Shown: piece after piece, positions 33,367-43,945 of the stretch
Position numbering within the stretch: the first letter of the stretch is position 1
Layout of the letters: every line of letters begins with the position of its first letter
Assembly (NCBI GenBank): GCA_029641185.1
Contig: JAPWGK010000002.1
Location: forward strand, 1,240,001 to 1,304,000
Reading direction: 5' to 3'
DNA from: Pseudofabraea citricarpa
Lineage: Eukaryota; Ascomycota; Leotiomycetes; Helotiales; Dermateaceae
Length of the DNA stretch: 64,000 nt
Position numbers and translations under genes: made by a program
Notes under the pieces: model-generated
The model's database searches: none
Told to the model about the DNA's origin: nothing
Seen by the model: the letters and a program-made list of their open reading frames with translations, nothing else

Positions 33367-34360
33367 ATGTCTAGCGAAAAGGATAAAGAGAAGTCCAAGG
33401 TTCATAAGCTATCTCTGAAAGGTATGCGCCCCCCTTTCCGCCATTATCTCACTGCTAATATTGATTCAGGGTCTTCGAAGCTCGTTGCTGAATTCGTGAG
33501 TTGCTGTTAGAGTGGCTATACATTGGGATCTCTGACTGGGGCAAATAGTTTCAATACTCAATAAACACAATTCTGTATGTCTGCCAGTTCAGTAGGGAAT
33601 GCAAAAAGGCTAATACATTCCAGCTTCCAACGAGGAGTTTACCCCGCCGAGGATTTCTCACCGTACGTCCCTGTCCCTATAATTTACAACAGGACTAACT
33701 GGTGGGTTTGCAGAGTCAAGAAATATGGCCTCACAATGCTGGGTATGAGGTTCCCTCTGAGATACGGTTTCCAAAACTAAAGAAGATCCTCTAGTCTCCT
33801 CGGACGACCAAGTCAAAGCCTACATCAAGAAGATCATGTCACAACTAGATAAATGGATGGTCGGCGGGAAGATCTCCAAGCTCGTGGTAGTAATAACGAG
33901 TAAAGAGACCGGCGAGCACGTTGAGCGATGGCAATTCGATGTATGTCTCCTTTACGAACCCCAACTCAGAATCAACCACTGACGCAACCAAAAATAACAG
34001 GTCCAAATCTTCAATAAGCCGTCAAAATCCAAATCATCCAAGCGCAGCGCAGACAAAGAAAACGCACAACCACAAGGCGAGGCCGCAGCACCAGTACCCG
34101 AGAAGACCGAGAAGGAAATCCAGGATGAGATACAGTCGATCTTTCGCCAGATCACAGCGAGCGTGACGTTCCTACCACAGCTGGATGGCGATTGTACATT
34201 CAACGTGTTGGTATATGCGGATGCCGATAGTGAGGTGCCGATGGAATGGGGAGACAGTGACGCGAAAGAAATCCTCAATGGCGAGAAGGTGCAGCTGAGG
34301 AGTTTCAGCACGAGCAACCATCGGGTCGACACGCTGGTTAGCTACCGATTGGCGGATTAG
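33367..34360 (+). CDS. MAD2: Spindle assembly checkpoint protein MAD2 (HORMA domain)
   Basis: Seven exons, 33367-33421, 33470-33495, 33549-33574, 33624-33662, 33714-33742, 33795-33940 and 34001-34360, encode 226 residues. Four internal exons are 26-39 nt. The spliced N-terminal part reads GSSKLVAEFFQYSINTIL, then FQRGVYPAEDFSPVKKYGLT, the classic HORMA start. The end LRSFSTSNHRVDTLVSYRLAD is the mobile seat-belt tail that closes over MAD1 or CDC20 peptides. MAD2 inhibits APC/C-CDC20 until chromosomes are attached. The loop after WQFDVQIFNK is longer than in the yeast or human proteins and contains SKRSADKENAQPQG (KEN at residues 126-128). The HORMA core itself looks complete. Confidence 0.95.
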
Positions 34361-34887
34361 GAATGGGATTGGTTTAGGGAGGTGGATTGGATGGAGTATG
34401 GTGTTTTTCTTTTCGTGGGCAGGGTGAACAACTGATTCCCTCAGTTCTGTTGTAAGCTATATGGGTTGTGTCGTGGATATACAAGGCATGAGTACTTGCA
34501 GTTAAGCTATTGCCAGTACGTTTATTACGAACTTTTAATGAACAAGCTTTGTTGAAGCTCTACTATACAACTCTGCCACTCTAATATCAAATTGGTTAAT
34601 GTATCGATTATGCAGGTTACATTGAAAGCGTCCCAACATTCACCCTTTGCCTGCCGCTGAATATACTGGAGGGATTTTTTCACATCCAATTATCACTTAT
34701 AGATTAGATCACAGAGTTTGGCACAGTACGCTCTTTTTATCTTTTCTTTATTGGTCCTGTTACACCTTGAAAGTATCGTCGGATCCTTTACGAGCTGAGA
34801 GTTTGTACAAAAGAGGATGATGGTAATTTCATCGCTGGAACCCTGTTCCCGCTACCGCTATACTCCGTTTCCCATGACTCTATACAA
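34361..34887. other. Intergenic, tail-to-tail
   Basis: 527 bp between the 3' ends of MAD2 and the DUF1761-like gene. Nothing is seen beyond likely 3' UTRs. Confidence 0.6.
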
Positions 34888-35530
34888 TTACTCGAAGGGG
34901 TTAGTGCGAGTGCCCCACCACGTGAGAAAGAGTGAAAGGCCGACAGTCTCGAAGACACGTGACAGAGCGCCAACAGCGACAGTGTCAAGAGGTCTCTTCT
35001 CGGTAGTAACTTGCGCGATGAACTAGTGAACGTTAGCGACAGATGCAAGGCGAGCAATTGGGGAAAGCCTACCGATGGGGCAGAGCTTGCGAAGAAGATC
35101 AAAGATCCAAGGTATGCGGCTCCCTTGTATGAGAGAGTACCGGTGGCGTTGATCAAAGCACCAACACCATATGATTGAACAGCGCTACCGACTAGGGAAG
35201 TTCCCCATGCGGCGGCAGCTGAAGCAGCCTCCTTGCTCTTGATGAACTCCTCCTTGGAGTTGGCAGCTTGGGCGCGGTGGTAGGTGTCGCCAAAGACTGG
35301 GCCGAGAACAGCAAGGGAAGCTGCGTGGGTGAAGACCGTGCCGAGGGCAATGGCAGAGGGCTTAACTGGTGGGAGGTCTGATTGAAATGCAAATTAGCGA
35401 CAAGTTCAAAGGTAAACAATTGACTCAATGGTAAATCAATCGATCTGGTGGGACAAATAAACAACAAAACAGATGTCGTCATCTAGCGAGATGCGGAGAA
35501 GTAGGAGACAAACATACAGTGAAGAGACAT
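34888..35530 (-). CDS. Small fungal membrane protein, DUF1761-like
   Basis: Three exons, 35530-35518 (13 nt), 35377-35073 and 35022-34888, give 150 residues. The first exon encodes only MSLHY and is followed by a 140-nt intron. The reading continues LPPVKPSAIALGTVFTHAAS, passes AVLGPVFGDTYHRAQAANSK and AAAAWGTSLVGSAVQSYGVG, and ends LSLFLTWWGTRTNPFE. There are four short hydrophobic segments. The GDTYHRA and WGTRTNPFE signatures are those of a small conserved fungal membrane family that I associate with DUF1761; the family name should be confirmed. Function is unknown. Antisense and alternative frames over this region are shadows. It is divergent from the histidine phosphatase gene 1 kb away. 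Confidence 0.8.
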
Positions 35531-36507
35531 GATTGGTATGTGTGAGGTTGATTAGAAAAGGTTGATAAGCTATTCTTCGAGTGGTTGGATAGAAGACAGG
35601 TTGGTAGATTGGTTATGATGGAAAGAAAGAAGTAGAGGGAGAGAAGGAGGATTGAGCTTTAAAGGGACCTTGGGACAGCTCGGCTAAGCTCCAACAAGCA
35701 ACAAGCAATGACGTGACATGGCTTTTCCCATTCACTCAGATGAGCTCCCGTCTCCTGACCAACAGGGAGTATCAGGGCGAATTGTACGCTATTCCCCATT
35801 ATCCATAGCTATGGGCATGGCACATAAGTCAGGTTTGATGTGGCGTAAGAGATGGACAAGTCTGGAGCTTGGTCGTTTGCAGCTTAAGCTCATATTTCCT
35901 TGGAACCAATTGCTTCCCTCTACTTTCAGCGGCGACTCAAGGCTCCGAAAAAGCATTGATCTCATTGACGACCGTCTTCTTCTCCCGATTGATTCCTCGG
36001 AAGATATAGGATCGCCAGATGATGGAATTGGCCCATTATTTGCCATGGCATTTCGTAATGGCAAAGATGCGGGTCAAGGTCGATCGGGGAAAGCTGTGGC
36101 GACAGGGGTCTAAGTATTGGTTTTAGCTTTTGTTGTTTTTGGGGAAGAAGATCGTACGTCACCGGTGTGGCTGGTGCATCGCGACATCAGATATCTCGAT
36201 TTGGCAATGTTGGCACGTGATCTACTTCACGTGATAGCTGACCGGAAGAGCGTGTTTGTTGCTCTAAAAGATCACAGACAGAATCATTTACTAGACTGAC
36301 CTCTATTATATTGAGATTTTACGCTTGTTGTCAAGATGTATCACTTTCAATTCATGCTAGTCACGTCTTCAATCACCATCTTTAACTTTGGCGAGCTGGT
36401 CCAAGCAGAGCCCCCTTTTCACTGAGCGAGCAACCAACTGAGCTCTATGCCACTGAGAAAGATTCCCCAACGATGAGAACACCCAACTAATCTCAAAACC
36501 CCTCCAC
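35531..36507. other. Divergent intergenic region
   Basis: About 1 kb between the DUF1761-like and histidine phosphatase starts. Frames open on both strands at 35718-36113 cancel each other as evidence. A short tRNA D-arm-like string near 36440 has no matching B box. Confidence 0.5.
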
Positions 36508-38050
36508 ATGGCCTACAGACCCGACTTCCACAAGCTTCGAGAAGAACCCGCCCTACAGACGCCAAAGTTTCTGCTAAGCAGCCGGAGACGAGCGCGCAGC
36601 CTGCTGAACATCAAGGTCATCATGTAAATCTGTCCCATCACTCTCATGTTTATGAGAGACAAAGGCTTACGAAATGAGCAGACCGGTTTTGTTCCTCGCT
36701 ACTGTGGTTGTGGCTTTGGTTATCAGTATGGGTGAGGCTACAGCTCCCAAGCATTTGCGCTACACGACCGTCACGGGATTCTTCAAGCAGGATGATCCGG
36801 CTACGGATTCAGAGACCTTTGACTATGTAAGAGATTTTGGGTTTGGCTGCGGGACATATTGGATGAGAGAGATCTTTCTCGTGTGTATAAATACCATGTA
36901 TTCTCACATGACCTGATTCTCGAGTGAGAGAAAGGAAGCCGTAGAACCCCAAGGTGCTAAGGCTTAGACCCAATTTAATATAAATTGCAACTATTCATTT
37001 TAATATGACGGCTAACATATCTCTACAGACAAAGGAAAACTTTGGCTTAATAAACCGCTCGTACGATACCGACTCCGTATTTGACGACTCGGCACAAAAG
37101 ACTCAATGGCAGCGCTTCGAGAAATACATCGCTCACTTGAACGAAGAAACCAGCAAAGATGTACACTATAAGCTACTCTACCGTAAAGACTCCTCTTCTA
37201 TCCCTTAGACCATCTTCAAAACAAACCAGTGCTAACGCGATCATCATCATAGTGGGTAGACACGGAGAAGGATACCACAATGTAGCCGAAGCCTTCTACG
37301 GTACCGAAGCCTGGGACGTACGTTTGAACTCTCATCTCTCCCAATACTCTTCTTCTAGATTTCTCAACCCGGCATTCCAACCAGACTAACGTAAGCAAAA
37401 AGTGCTACTGGTCGCTCCAGGACGGCAACTCAACATCGACCTGGGCCGACGCACACCTAACGCCGCTCGGCATCTCCCAGGCGCGCGTAAACCACGAATT
37501 CTGGAGCCAGCTGATCAAGGACCAAAAGATACACACGCCCGAGTCCTACTACACGTCGCCACTGACGCGGTGCCTGCAAACAGCCAACGAGACATTCTCG
37601 GGCCTTGCGTTCTCTGACAACGCACCCTTCGTGCCGACTATCAAGGAGCTGTTCCGCGAGGTCATCGGCGTGCATACGTGTGATCGCCGCAGTACGAGAT
37701 CCTACATCGCCGCGCTGTTCCCCGACTGGAAGTTCGAGGAAGGCTTCAAGGAGGATGATGAGTTGTGGTCGGCTGAGTTGAGGGAGACTGGCCCGGCTCA
37801 GGATGTGCGGAGTAAGAAGGTCCTGGACGATGTATTTACAACTGATCGGAAGGCGCTGGTTAGTGTGACGGCCCACTCAGGCGAGATTGCGAGTCTGCTG
37901 AGGGTTCTGGGACATCGCGTGTATAAGTTGGGTACTGGTCAAGTGATTCCAGTGTTTGTTAAGGCTGAGATGGTTGATGGCGAGGCACCTGATGATGGGG
38001 ATATCGAATGGGAGAAGCCAGAGACCTGTGATAAACCACCTGTTATATGA
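36508..38050 (+). CDS. Histidine phosphatase (phosphoglycerate-mutase) family, membrane-anchored
   Basis: Five exons, 36508-36623, 36679-36826, 37029-37182, 37253-37317 and 37403-38050, give 376 residues. A basic cytosolic N-terminus is followed by one hydrophobic span (IKVIIRPVLFLATVVVALVI, about residues 36-56), so the enzyme is probably a type II membrane or vesicular protein. The catalytic loop is LGRHGEGYHNVAEAFYGTEA (RHG nucleophile histidine). The other pocket elements are HLTPLGISQA, YYTSPLTRCLQT, IKELFREVIGVHTCDRRSTR and VTAHSGEI (second histidine). All four catalytic elements (RHG, SPLxR, E and H) are present. The closest known relatives are the fungal PMU1-like phosphatases, not glycolytic mutase. 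Substrate is unknown. The intron at 37318-37402 has a gactaac branch site. Confidence 0.88.
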
Positions 38051-38133
38051 TTATGAGTATGATAAGAGATGTTTTGGAGACGAGACACCATGTATGAAAA
38101 AATCTGTCTATATACTACAATTACACTCCTATG

Positions 38134-40833
38134 CTACATCCACATTGTCGTTTCTGACATGTTCTCCTTCTTGCGCACTAAAATCCCTGATTGTCGTTCA
38201 CACATCCAATCCAGCTTCCGTGCTTCCTCGTGCGTATCTCTCTCTCGCCACTTCATATCTTCCTCGTATGCAGCTGATAGCAAGGTTTTGAAATCACTTA
38301 CAGCTTCCCATTCTAGCCACATGGCTTGATCTCTTTTGAGTTGTTCTCGTATGAAGAATATCGAATCCAACCGTGTAGGTCCCGGGGCAGCCTTTCGTTT
38401 ACATTCAAAGAGATGAACAGAATCCAGTGTTGAGCGGATGACATCGACCAACGAGCGGAGTCCATGAGCAGTTTGAGGAGTGTTGATTTCCCCTGGCCTC
38501 TGAGCTGGATGCTCGGAAATGTCTGCAATACCGCTTATGAATATACCTGCTGTTCGGATGAACATCCTTGCAACGCTGTTGCGATTGGAGATAGCTTTTG
38601 GCTCGATGGCCCTTTTGCTAACACTTATTCTATTGGCGGCTGATAATAATTCTTTGTGGAGATTTGTAGCAGTATTGGCCAATTTCTCTGCAGCTTCAAC
38701 TGGTGTTGGCAGAGACACTTTTCCTGGTTGTAGCAAATTGGTATCGTTGCTTGCGAGGTACAGCCGTTGTCGCCATTGTCGTCGTTGTAGCCGCTGTTGT
38801 CTGGTAGGAGCCATGTTTAGACCAACACCAACTTTCATACTGTTATAAACAAGAGATCGCATCCAAGCTGTCGTAGAAGCGGATAAGCATGCATGTTTCC
38901 AAACCAGCCTTGCCACATTATACATTCGAAGATCCCAAGCCATAACAAACAGACAATGGTAAGAAGTCTCATCCATCGGTAATCTACGCCGAGCATCATT
39001 GGGCCAATTTTTGATGATTTCCACGGCACCTTCCATATTTTTCATATCCTTGCAGTGGAAAAGAATTGTGTTGAGAGAGACATTATTTGGTTCAATGCTC
39101 CGACTCTTCATTTCCAGTACGAACTTCCAGCTACGCGATATCAACCATCTTGATCCAAGAGCATGTAAAACACGATTTGCACTGTGGACAGTGAGCCATT
39201 TTTTGCCGTATTCGGCATCCATGTAGTCCAAGAATTCCCGTTCCGTCTTGTTGGCTTCCAAAAAGAGCTCGAATTCCTCTGAAACAATTTCCTCGCATGC
39301 TTGCTTTATGGTAGACTTGTGGTTCAGGAGATTCTTCTTTTGCATAGCTGAGACGATGTACTTTTTGATACGGAAATCGGAGAAGACCCTCATGAATGCT
39401 ATGAAAGTTTGGGCGTCTGGTGTATGGTTTCGTTTCAACATGAGGTTGAGAAGAGTGTGGAAATTGGAGAGATCGTTGTTTTTTGCTGCACCACGCAGCA
39501 TGATATTGAACGTCTTTGTATTCATGCGGAGTCCTATCATTTCCATGTGAACGAAGAGACATCTTACATGAAAGATCTGATTGTTTTTAACAAAGTATTC
39601 CATAGCTGCATTGAGGGCTCGTCTCGAGAGAGCGTGTTTGAGTTCCGGGTCAGTAAATACCCCCAAGAGAAGATTGGCGATAACTTCTTTATGTGATTCG
39701 CCCTCTTTGTAGATCCAGGCGTGTTTATGATTTGACATCTGTGCTGAAGTCAAGTGCCCGACGTAATTATAGAATGACCTGTTCGTCCATACCTCCGGCT
39801 TTTTTACACTAGCTGGATGTGCATCCCAAGTTTTCTTTCGTCTGTTTTCATCCAGAATCCTAGGGTTTGAGATTCTATCCTTTTTAACGTTGAGATACTC
39901 TGCGGCAGCTTCCTTCGGATTGCGATCATTTGGTTTATTTGGAATAATCAAAGTTGTCTTAGCAACAGTTACAATATCTCTGATTGCTGCACGTACTCCA
40001 TTGATTGGGCCAGACAAGTCAAAAAGTACCAAGTTAGTAGGTGCGTGCGGGCCTTTACTTCGATAAGAAATAGAGCAGCCATGTGGACTCATCACATCCC
40101 ATATATTGTCGTCGATGCCAGATATTAGGACATCATATTCCTGTTGCGACACAATCACCCTGACCGGTTTTTCGAGCCACTCTCCAGCATCAGGCGTCTT
40201 GTCTATCAATTTTGCAAGTATGGTGCGCCAGTCGGGCAAGTCGGCGCCTCGGCGTATTCTCTGGACTTCTTGGTATTGCTTCCGTCGTTCTAAATCTGCT
40301 GCCCTCCGTTCCTGATCATGCTGAACCACGCTCTGAATCTTTCGAACCCTGATCTGGAGTCTTTTCTGCTTCTCTAGTGGCTTCAGTCTGCTCCTCTGCA
40401 TCGGTTCCTTAGAACTCGTGTTTGGTCTGAGGGTGTTGCCAGCGCCAGATGGCTTGTGTCCAATCGATGCAGCTTCGTCTGCAATCATCTGTTGTGTGCC
40501 TCCTCTGTCTGCAGAATCGGTCTCTGGCGCATGAAGGTCGGGTGCCGTCGTGGTAGCATGTTGGGTGAACTGTCGTGGAAACCCCAGGTTCTCCTTTGGA
40601 GATGTAACAATCGATGAATTCGTAGGCTTCTCGAGTGCTTTCTTGGCTATAGTTGATGTAGAGCTATCCCCAGAACTCCAGCTATCACTCAAAACAGTCG
40701 CAGTATGTCTCTTCTCTTGTTGACTTGATGCGCTTGAATTTTTCCTGCTCCATTGCGGGTAAAGGAACAGTAACGGCTCCCTGGGAGTAGAGACAGCCTT
40801 GCCCCGAATCAAAAAACGACTGCCCAGGGACAT
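38134..40833 (-). CDS. Mitochondrial pentatricopeptide-repeat (PPR) protein
   Basis: A single exon of 899 residues from ATG 40833. The N-terminus (MSLGSRFLIRGKAVSTPREP) is Arg-rich without acids, typical of a mitochondrial presequence. After a low-complexity region (about 60-180) come helical repeats. FNIMLRGAAKNNDLSNFHTL and TFIAFMRVFSDFRIKKYIVS are PPR-like, as are NRVLHALGSRWLISRSWKFV and SLNTILFHCKDMKNMEGAVE. PPR proteins bind mitochondrial RNA in processing or translation; which transcript is served is unknown. It is comparable in length to fungal mitochondrial expression factors. Its 3' end lies 83 bp from the convergent histidine phosphatase end. Antisense frames are shadows. Confidence 0.85.
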   Translation of the reverse strand: MSLGSRFLIRGKAVSTPREPLLFLYPQWSRKNSSASSQQEKRHTATVLSDSWSSGDSSTSTIAKKALEKPTNSSIVTSPKENLGFPRQFTQHATTTAPDLHAPETDSADRGGTQQMIADEAASIGHKPSGAGNTLRPNTSSKEPMQRSRLKPLEKQKRLQIRVRKIQSVVQHDQERRAADLERRKQYQEVQRIRRGADLPDWRTILAKLIDKTPDAGEWLEKPVRVIVSQQEYDVLISGIDDNIWDVMSPHGCSISYRSKGPHAPTNLVLFDLSGPINGVRAAIRDIVTVAKTTLIIPNKPNDRNPKEAAAEYLNVKKDRISNPRILDENRRKKTWDAHPASVKKPEVWTNRSFYNYVGHLTSAQMSNHKHAWIYKEGESHKEVIANLLLGVFTDPELKHALSRRALNAAMEYFVKNNQIFHVRCLFVHMEMIGLRMNTKTFNIMLRGAAKNNDLSNFHTLLNLMLKRNHTPDAQTFIAFMRVFSDFRIKKYIVSAMQKKNLLNHKSTIKQACEEIVSEEFELFLEANKTEREFLDYMDAEYGKKWLTVHSANRVLHALGSRWLISRSWKFVLEMKSRSIEPNNVSLNTILFHCKDMKNMEGAVEIIKNWPNDARRRLPMDETSYHCLFVMAWDLRMYNVARLVWKHACLSASTTAWMRSLVYNSMKVGVGLNMAPTRQQRLQRRQWRQRLYLASNDTNLLQPGKVSLPTPVEAAEKLANTATNLHKELLSAANRISVSKRAIEPKAISNRNSVARMFIRTAGIFISGIADISEHPAQRPGEINTPQTAHGLRSLVDVIRSTLDSVHLFECKRKAAPGPTRLDSIFFIREQLKRDQAMWLEWEAVSDFKTLLSAAYEEDMKWRERDTHEEARKLDWMCERQSGILVRKKENMSETTMWM

Positions 40834-41332
40834 TCCCTATCTGAGCATTATGTTGGAGCTGTTGTAATATGGTGCTTGATGAGCGCTTCCTTTCTCAAGA
40901 TCCCCAAATTATCACGGACAACGGGAAAACTGATCATCCGATTCAGACAGGGGCCTGCCGCCTGTAGTAACAAACAGCAAGCATTACAAGAAAAAAGCAT
41001 AGGCAGCATTTCTATCTCTACTTACCTACCTACCTAGTTAGGAATGAGAAAATGAAAACACGTTAAATTTGCGTAATTTGTATCGATAAATGTCTTAGGC
41101 TGCAGTTGTGTTTACACTTGTTGAGACATATAAGGATGACAGCTGTATCTAAGTAGTATTCCATTCCAGTCCGACAGAAGACAATACTCAAGGTTAGATC
41201 AGTTTATCATTCAATGCATAGCCAAGGTAATAATATACATTCAACCGTTTACGCTCCATCTGAATGCAGAAACGCTATCATTGACATCCTTCTCCTTATA
41301 AAACGCCGACGCTTCTAGGAATAAATATGCCT
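40834..41332. other. Intergenic
   Basis: 499 bp of promoter of the PPR gene and 3' flank of the dysferlin-domain gene, with a TACC repeat near 41022-41034. Nothing else. Confidence 0.6.
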
Positions 41333-42736
41333 TCATTCTTTGCTCTTTCCCTTTCCTTTTCCATTGGGTATTGGCTCGGTCTTCTCTACATGGAAATCTT
41401 TGCAATCGTCCATTCCAGGCAACTCTCGCTCAGAAATTACATCTCGTGGACCACTATCGTCAACACCTTTCCAACCATCACCCCAGCCTTGATCTCCATC
41501 CACGGCCCCTTTGGTCTCTCCTTTCTCGGCCATTTCTTTGACATCACTCCAGTATTCGAGTCTCTTGACTTCTTCGTCTGCCGCGTGTACAGCGTCCTGG
41601 AGGTGTTTTATATTTTCTTCTTTTTGCGACTTCTCCTCCTCCGATGCGCCTTCGAGACTTCTTGATTCTCTTGTGGATGCCCTGTCAAGCCTCTTGATAA
41701 GATGGGAGAGCAACAATCTGCGAGAGGCTTGGAATATGAATTGGGCCATGATCTCGTGCATGTGTTCTTTCAGATAGTAAAGCTCCTGACCTCCGCTTGA
41801 AATGAAGTTTTCTACAGCCTCCATCTTTTCTCGGTCGATACGAGAGAGCCTTAGGGCTTTCAATAGAGCACCTATATCTCTGATATCCTCCATTTCAGCC
41901 AAATTCTGAGGACCTCTCTGTTCGCGGCTACTTGCGATAACGCTCCCTCCATCTTTCGATGAATTGACCGAGCGACTGCGTGCCTGTGCTGAATGTATCG
42001 TAAAGTAATCTGCGTTCAACATATGTGACTCCTGTACCCGGTGTGCCCTCTCTGTCTTCACCCTCTTTCGGATCCAAGCTCTTCGTCTCACGTAGCTGTT
42101 GCAACAGCCTGGCTCATGAAAACTGCATTTCTTCCAAAAAGCGAATGCGTATTCCCACCCATCTGAATCTACCCCATCATCGTGATTTATTCTCCATTCC
42201 TTCCACTGCCACTCCCAGGACGGGTCTGGCAGCTGATGATTTGTGATGTCGGTGAATGATGGTTTCTGGTGGCTGTTCGTCCATTCTGGGGGATCGGAAA
42301 TCCCAAGGGCTTTGGCAGAGAACAGCGCTTTGCCAAACAAGAAGAGGCCTCGTTCATTCTCCCACAGTATGTCTATGGCCGATTCAGGCTCTTTGGCCTT
42401 TCGCCCTCTCTCCTCGTCGGGCCTACCACGTCCGTTGGTAGCTTGTTCCGCATCACTCTGGTACGCAGGGTCTTCCAGATGGCGATCCTGATATTTCTTG
42501 AACTTCTTGTTTGTCAATTGCTTGCGAAGACTCTGTGGCTTCCGCAGAGGCACGTCACTCCGCCTCCGCGACGAGGAATCCGAGGCTACGCTCGGCGAAG
42601 CTGTTCTCTCATCTGGATTGGGACTTCGAGTTCTAGATTCGAGGGGCTCGTCGAGTAGATTGATCTCGTGGTCGTAGTCGGAGGGCTTGAATGGTTCGGG
42701 TCGTCGATGCTGGGAGTGTAGGTGTAGCAAAGGCAT
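41333..42736 (-). CDS. Dysferlin-domain (Mug65/Pex23-like) protein
   Basis: A single exon of 467 residues from ATG 42736. The disordered N-terminus (1-125) contains SerArg-rich segments. The conserved module begins ILWENERGLFLFGKALFSAK (DysF N-terminal part), then WEWQWKEWRINHDDGVDSDG and GWEYAFAFWKK, followed by YVRRRAWIRKRV (DysF C-terminal part). These Trp-rich motifs define the inner/outer dysferlin domains of fungal peroxins Pex23/Pex30 and fission-yeast Mug65/Spo73. The C-terminal half is coiled-coil-like and charged (EENIKHLQDAVHAADEEVKR), ending NGKGKGKSKE. No transmembrane span is visible, unlike the peroxisome-ER peroxins, so it is closer to Mug65-type soluble proteins. Membrane-contact or sporulation roles are inferred from relatives. 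Confidence 0.85.
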   Translation of the reverse strand: MPLLHLHSQHRRPEPFKPSDYDHEINLLDEPLESRTRSPNPDERTASPSVASDSSSRRRSDVPLRKPQSLRKQLTNKKFKKYQDRHLEDPAYQSDAEQATNGRGRPDEERGRKAKEPESAIDILWENERGLFLFGKALFSAKALGISDPPEWTNSHQKPSFTDITNHQLPDPSWEWQWKEWRINHDDGVDSDGWEYAFAFWKKCSFHEPGCCNSYVRRRAWIRKRVKTERAHRVQESHMLNADYFTIHSAQARSRSVNSSKDGGSVIASSREQRGPQNLAEMEDIRDIGALLKALRLSRIDREKMEAVENFISSGGQELYYLKEHMHEIMAQFIFQASRRLLLSHLIKRLDRASTRESRSLEGASEEEKSQKEENIKHLQDAVHAADEEVKRLEYWSDVKEMAEKGETKGAVDGDQGWGDGWKGVDDSGPRDVISERELPGMDDCKDFHVEKTEPIPNGKGKGKSKE

Positions 42737-43380
42737 CGTATTCTCATCAAGTAATTATGAGCAGGGGCCAGACTGGCATGTCGAACGTGGGCTCCACAGC
42801 GGGGAGAGAGAGAGAGAAGGCCTGTTGACGATCACCAGAAGGATAGCGAAAGAGGCTCCTTGCAAACGTCGCAACAAAACGTGTAAACGCGTCGAAAGAA
42901 ATGAAAGGCTAGAGAGAGTACCTAGAGTTATTGAAACTATTGATGCTAGAGGTTACCTGCCCCCAAAGCAACGAAATTGCTGTTCAGTAGTCCCATTACC
43001 TAGTGTCTCGCTCAAGCTCAGCCCCAGGGCAGTCAAAGCAGGCGAAATGGCCTCTTATGACGCGCTTCAGGGCTTCAGGCTGCTCCAGAGCAACAGTGGC
43101 TGGTGAGGGGCCAGCACGTGAACCACCAACCATGCTATGTTACTGTAATGAGGTGATGGTGCGAGGTGGTGCGACGTCATCGAAAAGAGAGCTTGGAAAG
43201 AAGCTCCGAATGGGAATGTGATTGGCAGTTAAATGGCTGCGTCGCGATCCGATGTACTCCTCATTTTCAACCTCGTCCTCCTCTTCTTTCACTCTCCATC
43301 ATCAAGCCAGAATCCCAATCATCCTCCTCTCTTCATAACAAACCAAACTCAATCGACCTCAATACCCTACCTAATTCACA
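42737..43380. promoter_or_regulatory. Bidirectional promoter region
   Basis: 644 bp between the divergent starts of the dysferlin-domain and calcofluor-type genes. A CT-rich stretch precedes the plus-strand ATG. No other element is called. Confidence 0.5.
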
Positions 43381-43945
43381 ATGGCCCAACCAAAGTCCAG
43401 AGTCCCTCTCTACCTCGGCCTCACTGCCGCTGGCGGTGTTGGTTACTACCTCTACTCAGCCGGAGGCTCGCCCAAGGTTGCTGAGAAGCAGTTCGAGAGT
43501 ATGTGAACTCCTGTACCTGTGCCTGTGGATCCTCTCGCTAACAGATGTCGATTGTAGGCGATGTTGCTGCTGCTTCCGCGAAGGTCAAGTCAGAGTTGCC
43601 TGGACGATCAAAGGAGGCACAAAAGGACGCCGAGAAATGGGGAACTGCTGTCGGAGAAAAGTTCGATGCTGCTGTACGTTATACCTCCCTCCCGGTGCAT
43701 CCCCATCAATCACACTTTCAATGATTGTTTAAGGTTTCTTGGGTTCGACATCGCTGACAGCTTACCCCGCCTTACAGACTGAGAAAGCCCGTGCTGAAGC
43801 TGCAAAGGCCGAAGGAAAGTTTGACCAATACCGCAAGGACCTCAGCAAAGAGACGCTGAAGAAGATTGATGAGGCTGACCGAAAGGTCGAGGAGGGTGCT
43901 GCGAAGGCAAAGAGTGGTATCTCTTCGTGGTTCGGTGGAAAGTAA
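43381..43945 (+). CDS. Calcofluor white hypersensitive-type protein
   Basis: Three exons, 43381-43498, 43558-43673 and 43778-43945, give 133 residues. An N-terminal hydrophobic segment (VPLYLGLTAAGGVGYYLYSA, residues 8-27) is followed by an Ala/Lys/Glu-rich amphipathic helix without prolines (for example EKARAEAAKAEGKFDQYRKD) and a conserved C-terminal tail GISSWFGGK. This matches the proteins annotated as calcofluor-white-hypersensitive in filamentous ascomycetes. The N-terminal segment with few charges and the GxxxG-like glycines suggest a mitochondrial membrane location. The second and third introns carry normal gctaac/gctgac branch sites. The name rests on family resemblance only; no biochemical activity is known to me. 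Confidence 0.82.

Noticed and set aside
35718..36113. 131-residue plus-strand frame
   Set aside because: It is open in antisense as well, has no motif, and lies in a divergent promoter region.
36425..36470. tRNA-like D-arm string on the minus strand (gctcagttggtt)
   Set aside because: No B box and no foldable anticodon/acceptor arms in the right spacing.
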